A DNA stretch of 64,000 bases from Chitinophagales bacterium (lineage in GTDB: Bacteria > Bacteroidota > Bacteroidia > Chitinophagales > Chitinophagaceae): the NCBI GenBank assembly GCA_017303335.1, contig JAFLBK010000002.1, forward strand, positions 434,001 through 498,000. The letters run 5' to 3'. Under the pieces are notes generated by a model, which made no database searches, was not told the DNA's origin, and saw only the letters and a program-made list of their open reading frames with translations. Position numbers and translations under genes: made by a program. This document shows, piece by piece, positions 17,046 through 24,937 of this stretch (its first letter is position 1; every line of letters begins with the position of its first letter).

Positions 17046-19682
17046 ATGAAAACAAGTAAATACCTGTGGGCGCTTTGCCTGCTTATGCAGGGCATGGCAG
17101 CGCATGCACAGCAAAAAAAACAATCAACTGCCGATACATTGGTCAGGTTTCAGGTGGCCGGCGCCTGCGAAATGTGTAAAGAGCGCATTGAATCCAACGC
17201 GAGAATGCGGGGCGTGAAGAAAGTAACCTGGGATGTCGACAGCAAAGAACTTACACTGCAATACAATCCTTCGGTAGTAACGATGGAGAAGGTGCAAAAC
17301 CGCATCGTGGCATCCGGGCATGATGTGGGGGATAAGAAAGCGAAGCAGGCCGTATACCAGGCTTTGCCCGATTGCTGTCATTACCGCGAACTGGAAAAAA
17401 CAATTCACGGAAATCCTTCGGCCGGCAATCAACCCGATCGCAAGGTGCAGGCAACAGCCGATTCGTTGGTAAGCAGATCTGTCCACCCGGGTGATTCAGC
17501 AGCCATGCACCTGGTAAAAGGGGTGGTATTGGAAGATGACCAGCGGGGAACCCTGAAGCCATTGGCAGGAGCCAGTGTTTACTGGCTTGGAGAAAAGGAA
17601 GGCGTATTGGCCGACAGCGCCGGTGTATTCAGTATCCGGCACCGTGAAACAAACCGCCGCCTCGTGGTGAGCTATGCCGGTTACCGTTCCGATACGCTTA
17701 CCATCGCGGATATGAATGAATTGAAGATCGTACTGGCCTCCAACAACCAGTTGAAAGAAGTTACGGTCATTTCCCGGCAACGGGCTACCTACGTGAATAA
17801 TTTCAGCCCGATCCGCACACAGACCATGACGGGCGCCGAACTGGTGAAAGCGGCCTGCTGCAACCTCAGTGAAAGTTTTGAGACCAACCCATCCGTCGAT
17901 GTGTCGTACAACGACGCCGTTACCGGATCGAAGCAGATACAACTGCTCGGGCTCAGCGGCAACTATACGCAGTTAACGGTGGAGAACCTGCCCGGACCAA
18001 GGGGTATCGCAACGGCGCTCGGCCTCAATTCCATTGCCGGCCCCTGGATCGAATCGATTCAATTGACCAAGGGCGTGGGATCCGTGGCCAACGGATACGA
18101 AAGCATCGCCGGGCAGATCAATGTGGAGTTGAAGAAGCCGGAGAACAGCGAGAAACTGCTGGCCAATATGTATGTGAATGATTATGGCAAGGTGGATCTC
18201 AACCTGAATATGGCGGGTAAGATCGGGAAGAAATGGTCGGCCGGATTGCTGCTGCACGATAATTTCTTTACCAACAATAAACTCGATTTCAATAAAGACG
18301 GATTCCGCGATCTGCCAACCGGCAATACCTTCAGCCTGGTGAACCGGTATAAGTTCGATAACAGCAAGGGAACACTGATCCAGTTCGGGTTCAAACTGCT
18401 CAACGATAAACGCACCGGCGGTGAAGTGGGTTTCGATCCCAAAAAAGATAAGTATACCACGAATAAATACGGGCTTGGCATCAATACGGAACGGTACGAA
18501 GGATTCCTGAAGATCGGATATCTCTTCCCCGAAAAAAAATACAAGAGCCTGGGCCTGCAGATCACGGGCATCCGTCATTCGGAAGAATCGTACTTCGGGC
18601 TCACTACCTATAACGCCCGGCAACAAACCATTTACAGCAACCTCATCTACCAATCCATCATCGGCACCACGATCCATAAATTCCGGGCGGGGATGAGTTT
18701 TGTGTATGACCGGTATGATGAGGATTTCCGGTTAACCAATTACCGGCGTACCGAAACGGTGCCCGGCATCTTTGGCGAATACACGTATACACCCGGCACC
18801 CGCTTCAGCGCTGTGCTGGGACTGCGGGCAGATCACAACAGTTTGTTCGGTTTCTTTCTAACGCCCCGCCTTAACCTGCGTTATGAACCTGTGCATGGAA
18901 CCGTGATACGGGCCAGTGTGGGAAGAGGGCAGCGAACGGCGAATATCTTCGCGGAGAATACCAGCGTGTTTGTCAGCGCCCGGCAGCTGAATATCATTGC
19001 TTCGGGAGCTGGCAAGGCGTATGGGCTCGACCCGGAAATAGCCTGGAACAAAGGCATCAGTGTGGATCAGCAGTTCAAACTTTTCGGAAATCAATCAACG
19101 GTCAGCGTGGATTATTTCCGCAACGACTTTACCAACCAGGTGGTGGTCGACCTCGAAGATCCGCGGTCGGTCCGGTTTTACAACCTCGATGGCCGTTCGT
19201 ACTCCAACAGTTTCCAGGCGGAGTGGAGCATGGAACCCATAAAGCGGCTGGAGCTGCGGATGGCGTACCGGTACTTCGATGTAAAGACAACCTACGGAGG
19301 CCGTTTACTGGAAAGGCCGCTGATTGCAAAGAACCGTGCCTTTGCCAACCTGGCCTACGCGGTGGGCGCATTCAGGTTCGATTACACGGTCACGTACAAT
19401 GGCAGCAAGCGGTTGCCCGATACCAGGGCCAATGTACCAGCCTACCAGCTCCAGGCTTATTCGCCGGCCTATGTGCTGATGAACGCCCAGGTAAGTGCAA
19501 CCGTTGGTAAAAAAAATCCGTTCGATCTGTACATGGGCGTGGAAAATCTCACCAACTATTTCCAGGACAAAGTAATTTTGGCTGCCGATCAGCCGTTTAA
19601 CGGGTATTTCGACGCAACGATGATCTGGGGCCCAGTGAATGGCCGTATGTTTTATGGAGGCATTCGGTGGAAAATCAAATAA
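17046..19682 (+). CDS. TonB-dependent receptor with N-terminal HMA domain
   Basis: An 878-residue outer-membrane receptor. The order is: signal peptide (1-22); HMA-like domain with CEMC (41-44) and LPDCCHY (Cys110, Cys111, His112); carboxypeptidase-like regulatory domain (about 157-235); plug beginning near RTQTMTGAELVKAA and carrying a second CC pair (271-272); then a 22-strand-type barrel ending GRMFYGGIRWKIK. An in-frame ATG 33 bases upstream exists, but this start gives a proper signal peptide. The N-terminal metal-binding domain suggests it takes up, or senses, a metal or metal complex such as copper. A thioredoxin-like gene follows. Confidence 0.9.
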   Translation: MKTSKYLWALCLLMQGMAAHAQQKKQSTADTLVRFQVAGACEMCKERIESNARMRGVKKVTWDVDSKELTLQYNPSVVTMEKVQNRIVASGHDVGDKKAKQAVYQALPDCCHYRELEKTIHGNPSAGNQPDRKVQATADSLVSRSVHPGDSAAMHLVKGVVLEDDQRGTLKPLAGASVYWLGEKEGVLADSAGVFSIRHRETNRRLVVSYAGYRSDTLTIADMNELKIVLASNNQLKEVTVISRQRATYVNNFSPIRTQTMTGAELVKAACCNLSESFETNPSVDVSYNDAVTGSKQIQLLGLSGNYTQLTVENLPGPRGIATALGLNSIAGPWIESIQLTKGVGSVANGYESIAGQINVELKKPENSEKLLANMYVNDYGKVDLNLNMAGKIGKKWSAGLLLHDNFFTNNKLDFNKDGFRDLPTGNTFSLVNRYKFDNSKGTLIQFGFKLLNDKRTGGEVGFDPKKDKYTTNKYGLGINTERYEGFLKIGYLFPEKKYKSLGLQITGIRHSEESYFGLTTYNARQQTIYSNLIYQSIIGTTIHKFRAGMSFVYDRYDEDFRLTNYRRTETVPGIFGEYTYTPGTRFSAVLGLRADHNSLFGFFLTPRLNLRYEPVHGTVIRASVGRGQRTANIFAENTSVFVSARQLNIIASGAGKAYGLDPEIAWNKGISVDQQFKLFGNQSTVSVDYFRNDFTNQVVVDLEDPRSVRFYNLDGRSYSNSFQAEWSMEPIKRLELRMAYRYFDVKTTYGGRLLERPLIAKNRAFANLAYAVGAFRFDYTVTYNGSKRLPDTRANVPAYQLQAYSPAYVLMNAQVSATVGKKNPFDLYMGVENLTNYFQDKVILAADQPFNGYFDATMIWGPVNGRMFYGGIRWKIK

Positions 19683-19741
19683 GTCATGAAAAAAATTCTG
19701 GTATTCATAGTGTCTTTATTTCAAAAGAAAAAATGCTGTTC

Positions 19742-20221
19742 ATGAAGAAGCTAATGCTCCCGGTGCTTTTTATATGCCTGGCTTTTGCCGGCAAGGCCCA
19801 GTTGCGGGTAGGACAGGCGGTGCCCGAGATCGAATTACCCAATACCGTTGATAGTCTTGTTAAGTTATCATCGCTCCAGGGTAAGGTTGTGCTGATCGAT
19901 TTCTGGGCTAGCTGGTGTGCACCGTGCCGTGCGTCCAATCCCTACGTACAGAAATTGTACAGTAAATACAAGGATAAAGGCTTTGAAGTATTTGCCGTAT
20001 CGCTTGATACCAAGAAGAAAGAATGGCTGAAAGCGATCCGCCAGGACAAACTGAAGTATATGCAGGTGCTCGATAACAGCGGCTGGCGTTCGAAAGTGGC
20101 CGAGCGATATTATGTAGATCAGCTGCCTACCAATTTTCTTCTCGACCGCACAGGCAAGATCGTTGCGATCGACCTGGAAGGAAAGGAGTTGTTCGATAAG
20201 GTGAAGCAACTGGTTCAATAG
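19742..20221 (+). CDS. TlpA-like secreted thioredoxin-fold protein
   Basis: A 159-residue protein starting MKKLMLPVLF with a signal peptide (to about residue 20). The TlpA/AhpC-TSA fold has VPEIELPNTVDSLVKLSSL, the redox motif WASWCAPC (Cys59, Cys62), and a cis-proline region DQLPTNFLLD. It should be a periplasmic thiol-disulfide reductase. Its place after the CC-rich receptor and HMA protein suggests that it keeps their cysteines reduced for metal binding (inference). ATG at 19733 is an alternative start. The chosen ATG overlaps the TGA of a 19-codon frame beginning at 19686. Confidence 0.88.
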   Translation: MKKLMLPVLFICLAFAGKAQLRVGQAVPEIELPNTVDSLVKLSSLQGKVVLIDFWASWCAPCRASNPYVQKLYSKYKDKGFEVFAVSLDTKKKEWLKAIRQDKLKYMQVLDNSGWRSKVAERYYVDQLPTNFLLDRTGKIVAIDLEGKELFDKVKQLVQ

Positions 20222-20232
20222 CAACGGAAATT

Positions 20233-20901
20233 TCAGAGCAGCATCACCAGGAGGTTTTTCACCACTTCTTTGCTGAGGAGTTTTCTTTCTTTGTTGTTTA
20301 TTTTAACCTGGAAGGATTTATCGAATTCCTCGATGGATTCAACGAGCAGCTCATCGCCGAGTTTGATATTGCTGCGTGTCAGGTATTGAAGAAAACTGTT
20401 GGAGTGTTCGGCAACGCCGGTGAACTTTACCCGGTCGCCCGCGGCGCAATCGAGCAGGGGTTTGCTGCTGTTCTTGATGAACCGCCCTTTGGCATCGGGT
20501 ATCAGGTCGCCATGCGGATCGGTTTTGGGATAGCCTAAATGTTTGTCGAGTTGTTCGATCAGTTCATCGCTGATCACGTGTTCCAGTTGTTCGGCGATCT
20601 CGTGCACTTCATCCCATTTGAACCCCAGGTTGGTGACGAGCCAGACTTCCCAGAGCCGGTGCTTACGGATGATGCTGAGGGCGATCAGCCGCCCCTTCTC
20701 TGTCAGCATCACCCCCCTCGACTTCTCATAACTGATCAGCTTTTTCGCGGCCATCTTCTTGATGAAATCCGTAACGGATGCCGCATTGACCTGCAGGGAC
20801 TCGGCCAGGGCCGAGGTGCTGACCATCGCTCCATTCCGCTCGTGAAGCTTGTAGATGGCTTTCAGGTAATTCTCTTCCGCCAGGGAGGTGGCTTTTTTCA
20901 T
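20233..20901 (-). CDS. DtxR/MntR-family metal-dependent transcriptional repressor
   Basis: A 222-residue protein. The N-terminal winged helix (EENYLKAIYKLHERNGAM, then helix-turn-helix LAESLQVNAASVTDFIKKM) is followed by the metal-binding dimerisation domain (EVHEIAEQLEHVISDELIEQLD, with likely ligands in EHV and the downstream His/Glu). The C-terminal SH3/FeoA-like domain contains GDRVKFTGVAEHS. Such proteins repress metal uptake or related genes when Fe(II) or Mn(II) is bound. A DtxR-box-like palindrome lies in the divergent promoter 33 bases upstream of its start. It converges with the TlpA-like gene. Confidence 0.92.
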   Translation of the reverse strand: MKKATSLAEENYLKAIYKLHERNGAMVSTSALAESLQVNAASVTDFIKKMAAKKLISYEKSRGVMLTEKGRLIALSIIRKHRLWEVWLVTNLGFKWDEVHEIAEQLEHVISDELIEQLDKHLGYPKTDPHGDLIPDAKGRFIKNSSKPLLDCAAGDRVKFTGVAEHSNSFLQYLTRSNIKLGDELLVESIEEFDKSFQVKINNKERKLLSKEVVKNLLVMLL

Positions 20902-20933
20902 AAAGCAAAAATGAACTTTTTTTCATAAAAATA

Positions 20934-20951
20934 AATTAGGTAAGCCTAATT
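20934..20951. promoter_or_regulatory. DtxR-box-like operator palindrome
   Basis: A perfect 7+4+7 palindrome with arms AATTAGG and CCTAATT around TAAG. The core TTAGGTAAGCCTAA closely resembles the classical DtxR/IdeR consensus TTAGGTTAGCCTAA. It lies between a DtxR-family gene and the di-haem operon, immediately before the -7 element of that operon. Confidence 0.75.
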
Positions 20952-20954
20952 ATG

Positions 20955-20962
20955 TATTTTTG
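20955..20962 (+). promoter_or_regulatory. -7 element of the di-haem/Rieske/porin operon
   Basis: TATTTTTG matches TAnnTTTG. It starts 4 bases after the palindrome, so a bound repressor would cover the promoter. The ATG follows at 20983. Confidence 0.55.
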
Positions 20963-20982
20963 CCTGATTAAAAATTGAGTCC

Positions 20983-22182
20983 ATGAAGAAAATGCTCCTG
21001 TTCATAACCGGTCTGGTGATGCTGGTGGCATTGATACAATCGTGCTACAAGTTTGAACCCGTGGCTCCGGCAGATGATACATCGCTTGATGGGCCGGTGG
21101 AAGGGCTTACCTACCAGCAGAGCAGGCAATTCCTGGCGGGCGATGTGGCATTCAACGATGAGGTGTTTACTTCCCAAACCGGCCTCGGTCCGGTTTTCGT
21201 GGCCACCAGTTGCGGAAGCTGTCATGCCGGTGATGGAAAGGGACATCCTTTTACCACGCTGACCCGTTTTGGCCAGACTGACAGTACCGGCAACAAGTTC
21301 CTTCACCTCGGCGGGCCGCAATTGCAGAACCGAGCCTTGCCTGGCTATGTACCCGAACAGATCCCGGCCGGGGCTACTTTCTCCCGTTTCATGCCGCCGG
21401 CGAATACAGGCCTGGGCTTTTTAGAACTGGTTTCAGACGCTGATATCATTGCCATGGCCGATCCCAATGATGCAGACGCGGATGGCATATCGGGTGTGCC
21501 GAACTGGATGGCGCTGCCTCCATACCTTTCACCCGCTCCCAATGCCATTGGGAGCAACGGCAGGTACATTCATCGCTTCGGCAAGAAGGCGGCAGCCTAT
21601 AATTTACTGCACCAAACCGTGAATGCCTACAACCAGGATATCGGTATTACTTCCAGTTTTGAACCCATGGACGTGTATTCAGGCTTGAATATCGGCCCCG
21701 AGGTACCGGATCAAACGGTGCACAATGTGGTGTTTTACCTGCAAACCCTGAAAGCGCCGGTGCAGCGCACGCCCAACGATCCGGAAGTGCAACAGGGCAA
21801 GGCATATTTCATACAGGCCGGTTGTGAGAATTGTCATAAACAGACGTTGAAAACAGTAGCCTCCGGCATCGCGGCATTGGCCAACAAGACCTTTCACCCG
21901 TATACCGACCTGCTCCTCCATGATATGGGCCCAGGTCTTGATGATGGTTATACAGAAGGGAACGCAAAAACCTATGAATGGCGCACGCCGCCCCTTTGGG
22001 GCCTGGGCCTGTCGCCCAATTCCCAGGGCGGGCAATACTTTTTAATGCACGACGGAAGGGCAGGGAGCATTGAGGAAGCCATCCAGTTGCACGGGGGTGA
22101 AGCGGCAGCGAGCCGGAACAGGTTCAACCAGCTGAATACGACAGAGAGGAATGCGCTCATTAAATTTCTAAAGTCATTATAA
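20983..22182 (+). CDS. Di-haem oxidoreductase-like lipoprotein (DUF1111 family)
   Basis: A 399-residue protein with a lipobox ending at Cys21 (LIQSC), so probably a lipoprotein. Two c-type haem sites are visible: CGSCH (77-81) and CENCH (281-285). The pattern MPPANTGLGFLE, DPNDADADGISG and GDVAFNDEVFTS is that of the di-haem oxidoreductase/DUF1111 family, related to cytochrome c peroxidases. These proteins often occur with imelysin and other iron-regulated envelope proteins. It is the first gene behind the DtxR-like operator. Substrate is unknown. Confidence 0.9.
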   Translation: MKKMLLFITGLVMLVALIQSCYKFEPVAPADDTSLDGPVEGLTYQQSRQFLAGDVAFNDEVFTSQTGLGPVFVATSCGSCHAGDGKGHPFTTLTRFGQTDSTGNKFLHLGGPQLQNRALPGYVPEQIPAGATFSRFMPPANTGLGFLELVSDADIIAMADPNDADADGISGVPNWMALPPYLSPAPNAIGSNGRYIHRFGKKAAAYNLLHQTVNAYNQDIGITSSFEPMDVYSGLNIGPEVPDQTVHNVVFYLQTLKAPVQRTPNDPEVQQGKAYFIQAGCENCHKQTLKTVASGIAALANKTFHPYTDLLLHDMGPGLDDGYTEGNAKTYEWRTPPLWGLGLSPNSQGGQYFLMHDGRAGSIEEAIQLHGGEAAASRNRFNQLNTTERNALIKFLKSL

Positions 22183-22184
22183 GT

Positions 22185-22631
22185 ATGAACAGGAAATCAT
22201 TTTTAAAATCCTGCGGCTATGGATGTCTTGGTACGGCAGGAATGGCCGCTCTTCTGCAAAGCTGTACCGCTTCCAAACAGCTTGGGGGTACAATCGAGGG
22301 CGATGATCTCGTGGTTCCTGCAGCTGCGTTTGAAACACGAAACAAAGGGCAGGTGTTTTATAAAAAATACATTGTCGTTCAGAACGAGATCCTCCAGTAT
22401 CCTGTTTGCATTTACCGCTTTCATGAAAATGAGTACAGCGCCCTGTGGATGCGGTGCAGCCACCAGGGAACGGAATTGCAGGTATTCGGCGACAGGCTTC
22501 AATGTCCCGCACACGGAAGCGAATTCAGCAGCAGGGGAGAGGTGCAGAACGGCCCGGCAGATTCAAAACTCCGTTCCTTTCCCATTGTTATCGAAAACAA
22601 CCGGCTCAGAATTTCACTAAAGGCAGTATGA
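22185..22631 (+). CDS. Rieske [2Fe-2S] protein
   Basis: A 148-residue protein with an N-terminal export segment (hydrophobic 11-25) and a lipobox-like LLQSC at 23-27. The Rieske cluster ligands are CSH (Cys91, His93) and CPAH (Cys107, His110), each in the expected surroundings (CSHQGTEL and CPAHGSEF). It starts 2 bases after the di-haem gene and its stop overlaps the next start (ATGA), so the three genes form a tight operon. The protein probably passes electrons to or from the di-haem partner in the periplasm; that pairing is inferred from order only. Confidence 0.92.
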   Translation: MNRKSFLKSCGYGCLGTAGMAALLQSCTASKQLGGTIEGDDLVVPAAAFETRNKGQVFYKKYIVVQNEILQYPVCIYRFHENEYSALWMRCSHQGTELQVFGDRLQCPAHGSEFSSRGEVQNGPADSKLRSFPIVIENNRLRISLKAV

Positions 22632-23857
22632 AAAAGAAATTACTAATCCTGTTCGTTGGAGTGCTCGTTTCCATGCAAACGCTGGCACAGATAGACCCGG
22701 TCTTACTGAAACGGATACCGAAAGATTCATTGAACAGAACAATGAGCATGGATGCGGTATATAACCGCCCGTTCATAACCGTTGGCAAACTCCCTGTTTC
22801 CCTGGGCGGATACCTGGAAGCCAACTGGCAGCACCTGGCCACCGACGGAGTTTCGGACGGGCACCAGTTCCAGTTCAGGAGGCTCACACTCTTTGTTTCT
22901 TCCACGGTGGCCAAGCGACTGAAGTTCCTGAGCGAGATCGAATTCGAGGAGGGAGGTAAGGAAATAGCCATTGAATTTGCGGCACTGGATATCGAGTTGC
23001 ATCCGCTGCTGAATCTACGGGGCGGCATCATCCTGAATCCCATCGGGTCCTTCAACCAGAATCACGATGGGCCGAAATGGGAATTCATCGACCGACCCCT
23101 GTCGGCCACGCAGATGCTGCCTGCCACCTGGAGCAATGCAGGCTTTGGTTTCTATGGCAAGCATTTCAGCAACGAGTGGATGTTCGGGTACGAAGCATAC
23201 CTATCGGGCAGTTTCGACAACAGCATCATCGATAATGCCGAAAACAAAACCTTCCTTCCGGCGGCGAAAGACAACCCGGATCGCTTCGAAGAGATCAACA
23301 GCGGCCAGCCCTTGTTCACGGGTAAAATGGCTGTGCGCAACAACCGGATCGGGGAAATCGGTTTGTCTTACATGGGCGGGGTTTACAACAAGTTTGAAGA
23401 CGATGGCATCCGGATCGACGAGAAGCGGAGGGTGGATGTATTTGCCATCGACTTCAACAGCACCCTGCCGGCGCTGAACACATTCATCACCGGCGAATGG
23501 GCCTGGATAAAAGTGAATGTTCCCTCTACCTACACCCAGCAATACGGCAACAGGCAGCAGGGAGGGTTCATCGATGTAGTTCAGCCTGTGTGGCGGAAAA
23601 AAATTTTCGGGTGGGATAAAGCCAGCGTCAACATCGCCCTCCGGGCAGAATACGTTGATTGGAACCGTGGTAAATTCAGCAGTACGGGCGGAAACATCGC
23701 CGAAGACAGGTGGAGCATCATGCCGGCCATCAGTTTCCGGCCTACGGCGCAAACGGTGATCCGGTTGAACTACCGTCATAGCCGCCAGCGGGATATCCTG
23801 GGTAACCCGCCGGCCAGGACAGGGGGATTCAGTTTTGGGTTTTCAACGTATTTCTGA
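22628..23857 (+). CDS. Outer-membrane beta-barrel (porin O/P-like)
   Basis: A 409-residue protein with a signal peptide (cleaved near TLAQ) and a short N-terminal linker. The barrel has alternating strands (GGYLEANWQHLATDGVSDG, FQFRRLTLFVSSTVAKRL, AVRNNRIGEIGLSYMGGVY). The C-terminal strand ends in GFSFGFSTYF, an outer-membrane assembly signature. It resembles phosphate-selective porin O/P-type barrels of Bacteroidota. An in-frame extension upstream reads through the Rieske gene and is rejected; the ATG overlapping that gene's stop is used. As third gene of the operon it may be the outer-membrane component of the redox system. Confidence 0.8.
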   Translation: MKKKLLILFVGVLVSMQTLAQIDPVLLKRIPKDSLNRTMSMDAVYNRPFITVGKLPVSLGGYLEANWQHLATDGVSDGHQFQFRRLTLFVSSTVAKRLKFLSEIEFEEGGKEIAIEFAALDIELHPLLNLRGGIILNPIGSFNQNHDGPKWEFIDRPLSATQMLPATWSNAGFGFYGKHFSNEWMFGYEAYLSGSFDNSIIDNAENKTFLPAAKDNPDRFEEINSGQPLFTGKMAVRNNRIGEIGLSYMGGVYNKFEDDGIRIDEKRRVDVFAIDFNSTLPALNTFITGEWAWIKVNVPSTYTQQYGNRQQGGFIDVVQPVWRKKIFGWDKASVNIALRAEYVDWNRGKFSSTGGNIAEDRWSIMPAISFRPTAQTVIRLNYRHSRQRDILGNPPARTGGFSFGFSTYF

Positions 23858-23861
23858 TGAT

Positions 23862-24851
23862 TCAGACCCTGGCAGTTCCGATCACCAGGGATTCAAGATT
23901 CTGTTCCTTGCAGAAGGTCTTTAAGATGGCTTCGGCCTGGTCGAGTACTTGTTGTTCGGTGAGTTGCCTGTTGCCCAAAAACGACCTGGCTTTGATAAGG
24001 GCCGCCTTTTCATCGGTGGATCCGGATTGGATCAGCGCTTCCTTGATCACTTCCAGCCGGAGCCCGCTGTCTTTCAGGTTCCCCAGCTCACTGATCATCC
24101 AGCTAAGGGCATAGAATCGGGTTTTATCGAGCAGGAGGAAATACCGGAGATCGCCGGCATCGGGCATGACATTATACGGGGAGCCGGTGATCGCTTTGGT
24201 CAGGTATTTCGACAGGTAGGCCGGGGATTTTTTTGACTGGCTCAGCTGTATACAGCCTTTCAGCGCCTGCGGGTAGATGCTCAGCCAGCGCAACATGCGG
24301 CGCAGTTCGTGCACGTCTTTTTCCACGTTCTCAAAATGAAAATTCTTCTGGTTCGAAAATTCAAGAATGCCGTTGATCGAGCTGAAATAAAAATCACGGA
24401 CGCCTTCCACGTCTTTCTGTTCATCCAGCCAATCGGCCTTTTTTAATTTCTTCCGGATCTTTTCGATACGGCTCTTCCCGCTGCCGATCCAGTCTTTTTC
24501 GGTGAGTATCTCATTCAGGCTCTGGATCTTTTCGCGGGCCTGTGCCTGCAGGTAGGATACAACCGTGGCCGGGATCTTTTTATTACCGGCGAATTCTTTG
24601 GCGAAGGCGTCGTAATAATCGATCTGACCGATGGCGTCTTCGAGCAGTTTGAAATGCGCTTTTATTTTGATGAACTTCTTTTTATTGTGAATACCGGCGT
24701 AGAGCTTTGCCAATCCCTCCAGCATGAACAGTGGGGTGCGTGCATTGTTCTGGTAGAGCCAGAGCGCCGGGTTCTTCTGTTTGGCTGCCTTATCCAGCAG
24801 CGTTTGTAATTGCGCCAGGAAGAGATCGAAGCGGGCTTGACCTTTTTTCAT
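23862..24851 (-). CDS. Helical protein with a CHAD-like motif, function unknown
   Basis: A 329-residue, highly charged, almost wholly alpha-helical protein without signal peptide or membrane segment. Residues near 178-195 read DVHELRRMLRWLSIYP, which matches the VHELR-x-x-x-R core of CHAD domains (histidine-rich helical domains that bind polyphosphate), but the multiple extra histidines of typical CHAD proteins are sparse. Lys/Arg content is high throughout. It is on the same strand as the ATP-grasp-like and amidotransferase genes (87-base gap), so it may belong to that cluster. Both the CHAD relation and the operon membership are tentative. Confidence 0.6.
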   Translation of the reverse strand: MKKGQARFDLFLAQLQTLLDKAAKQKNPALWLYQNNARTPLFMLEGLAKLYAGIHNKKKFIKIKAHFKLLEDAIGQIDYYDAFAKEFAGNKKIPATVVSYLQAQAREKIQSLNEILTEKDWIGSGKSRIEKIRKKLKKADWLDEQKDVEGVRDFYFSSINGILEFSNQKNFHFENVEKDVHELRRMLRWLSIYPQALKGCIQLSQSKKSPAYLSKYLTKAITGSPYNVMPDAGDLRYFLLLDKTRFYALSWMISELGNLKDSGLRLEVIKEALIQSGSTDEKAALIKARSFLGNRQLTEQQVLDQAEAILKTFCKEQNLESLVIGTARV

Positions 24852-24937
24852 ACAGGAGTATTTACGTAATGAATCATGTGAGGCAGCTATGCATACAGCG
24901 TGACCGAATGTTCAATGATCAATTTTCACGAAGGAGA

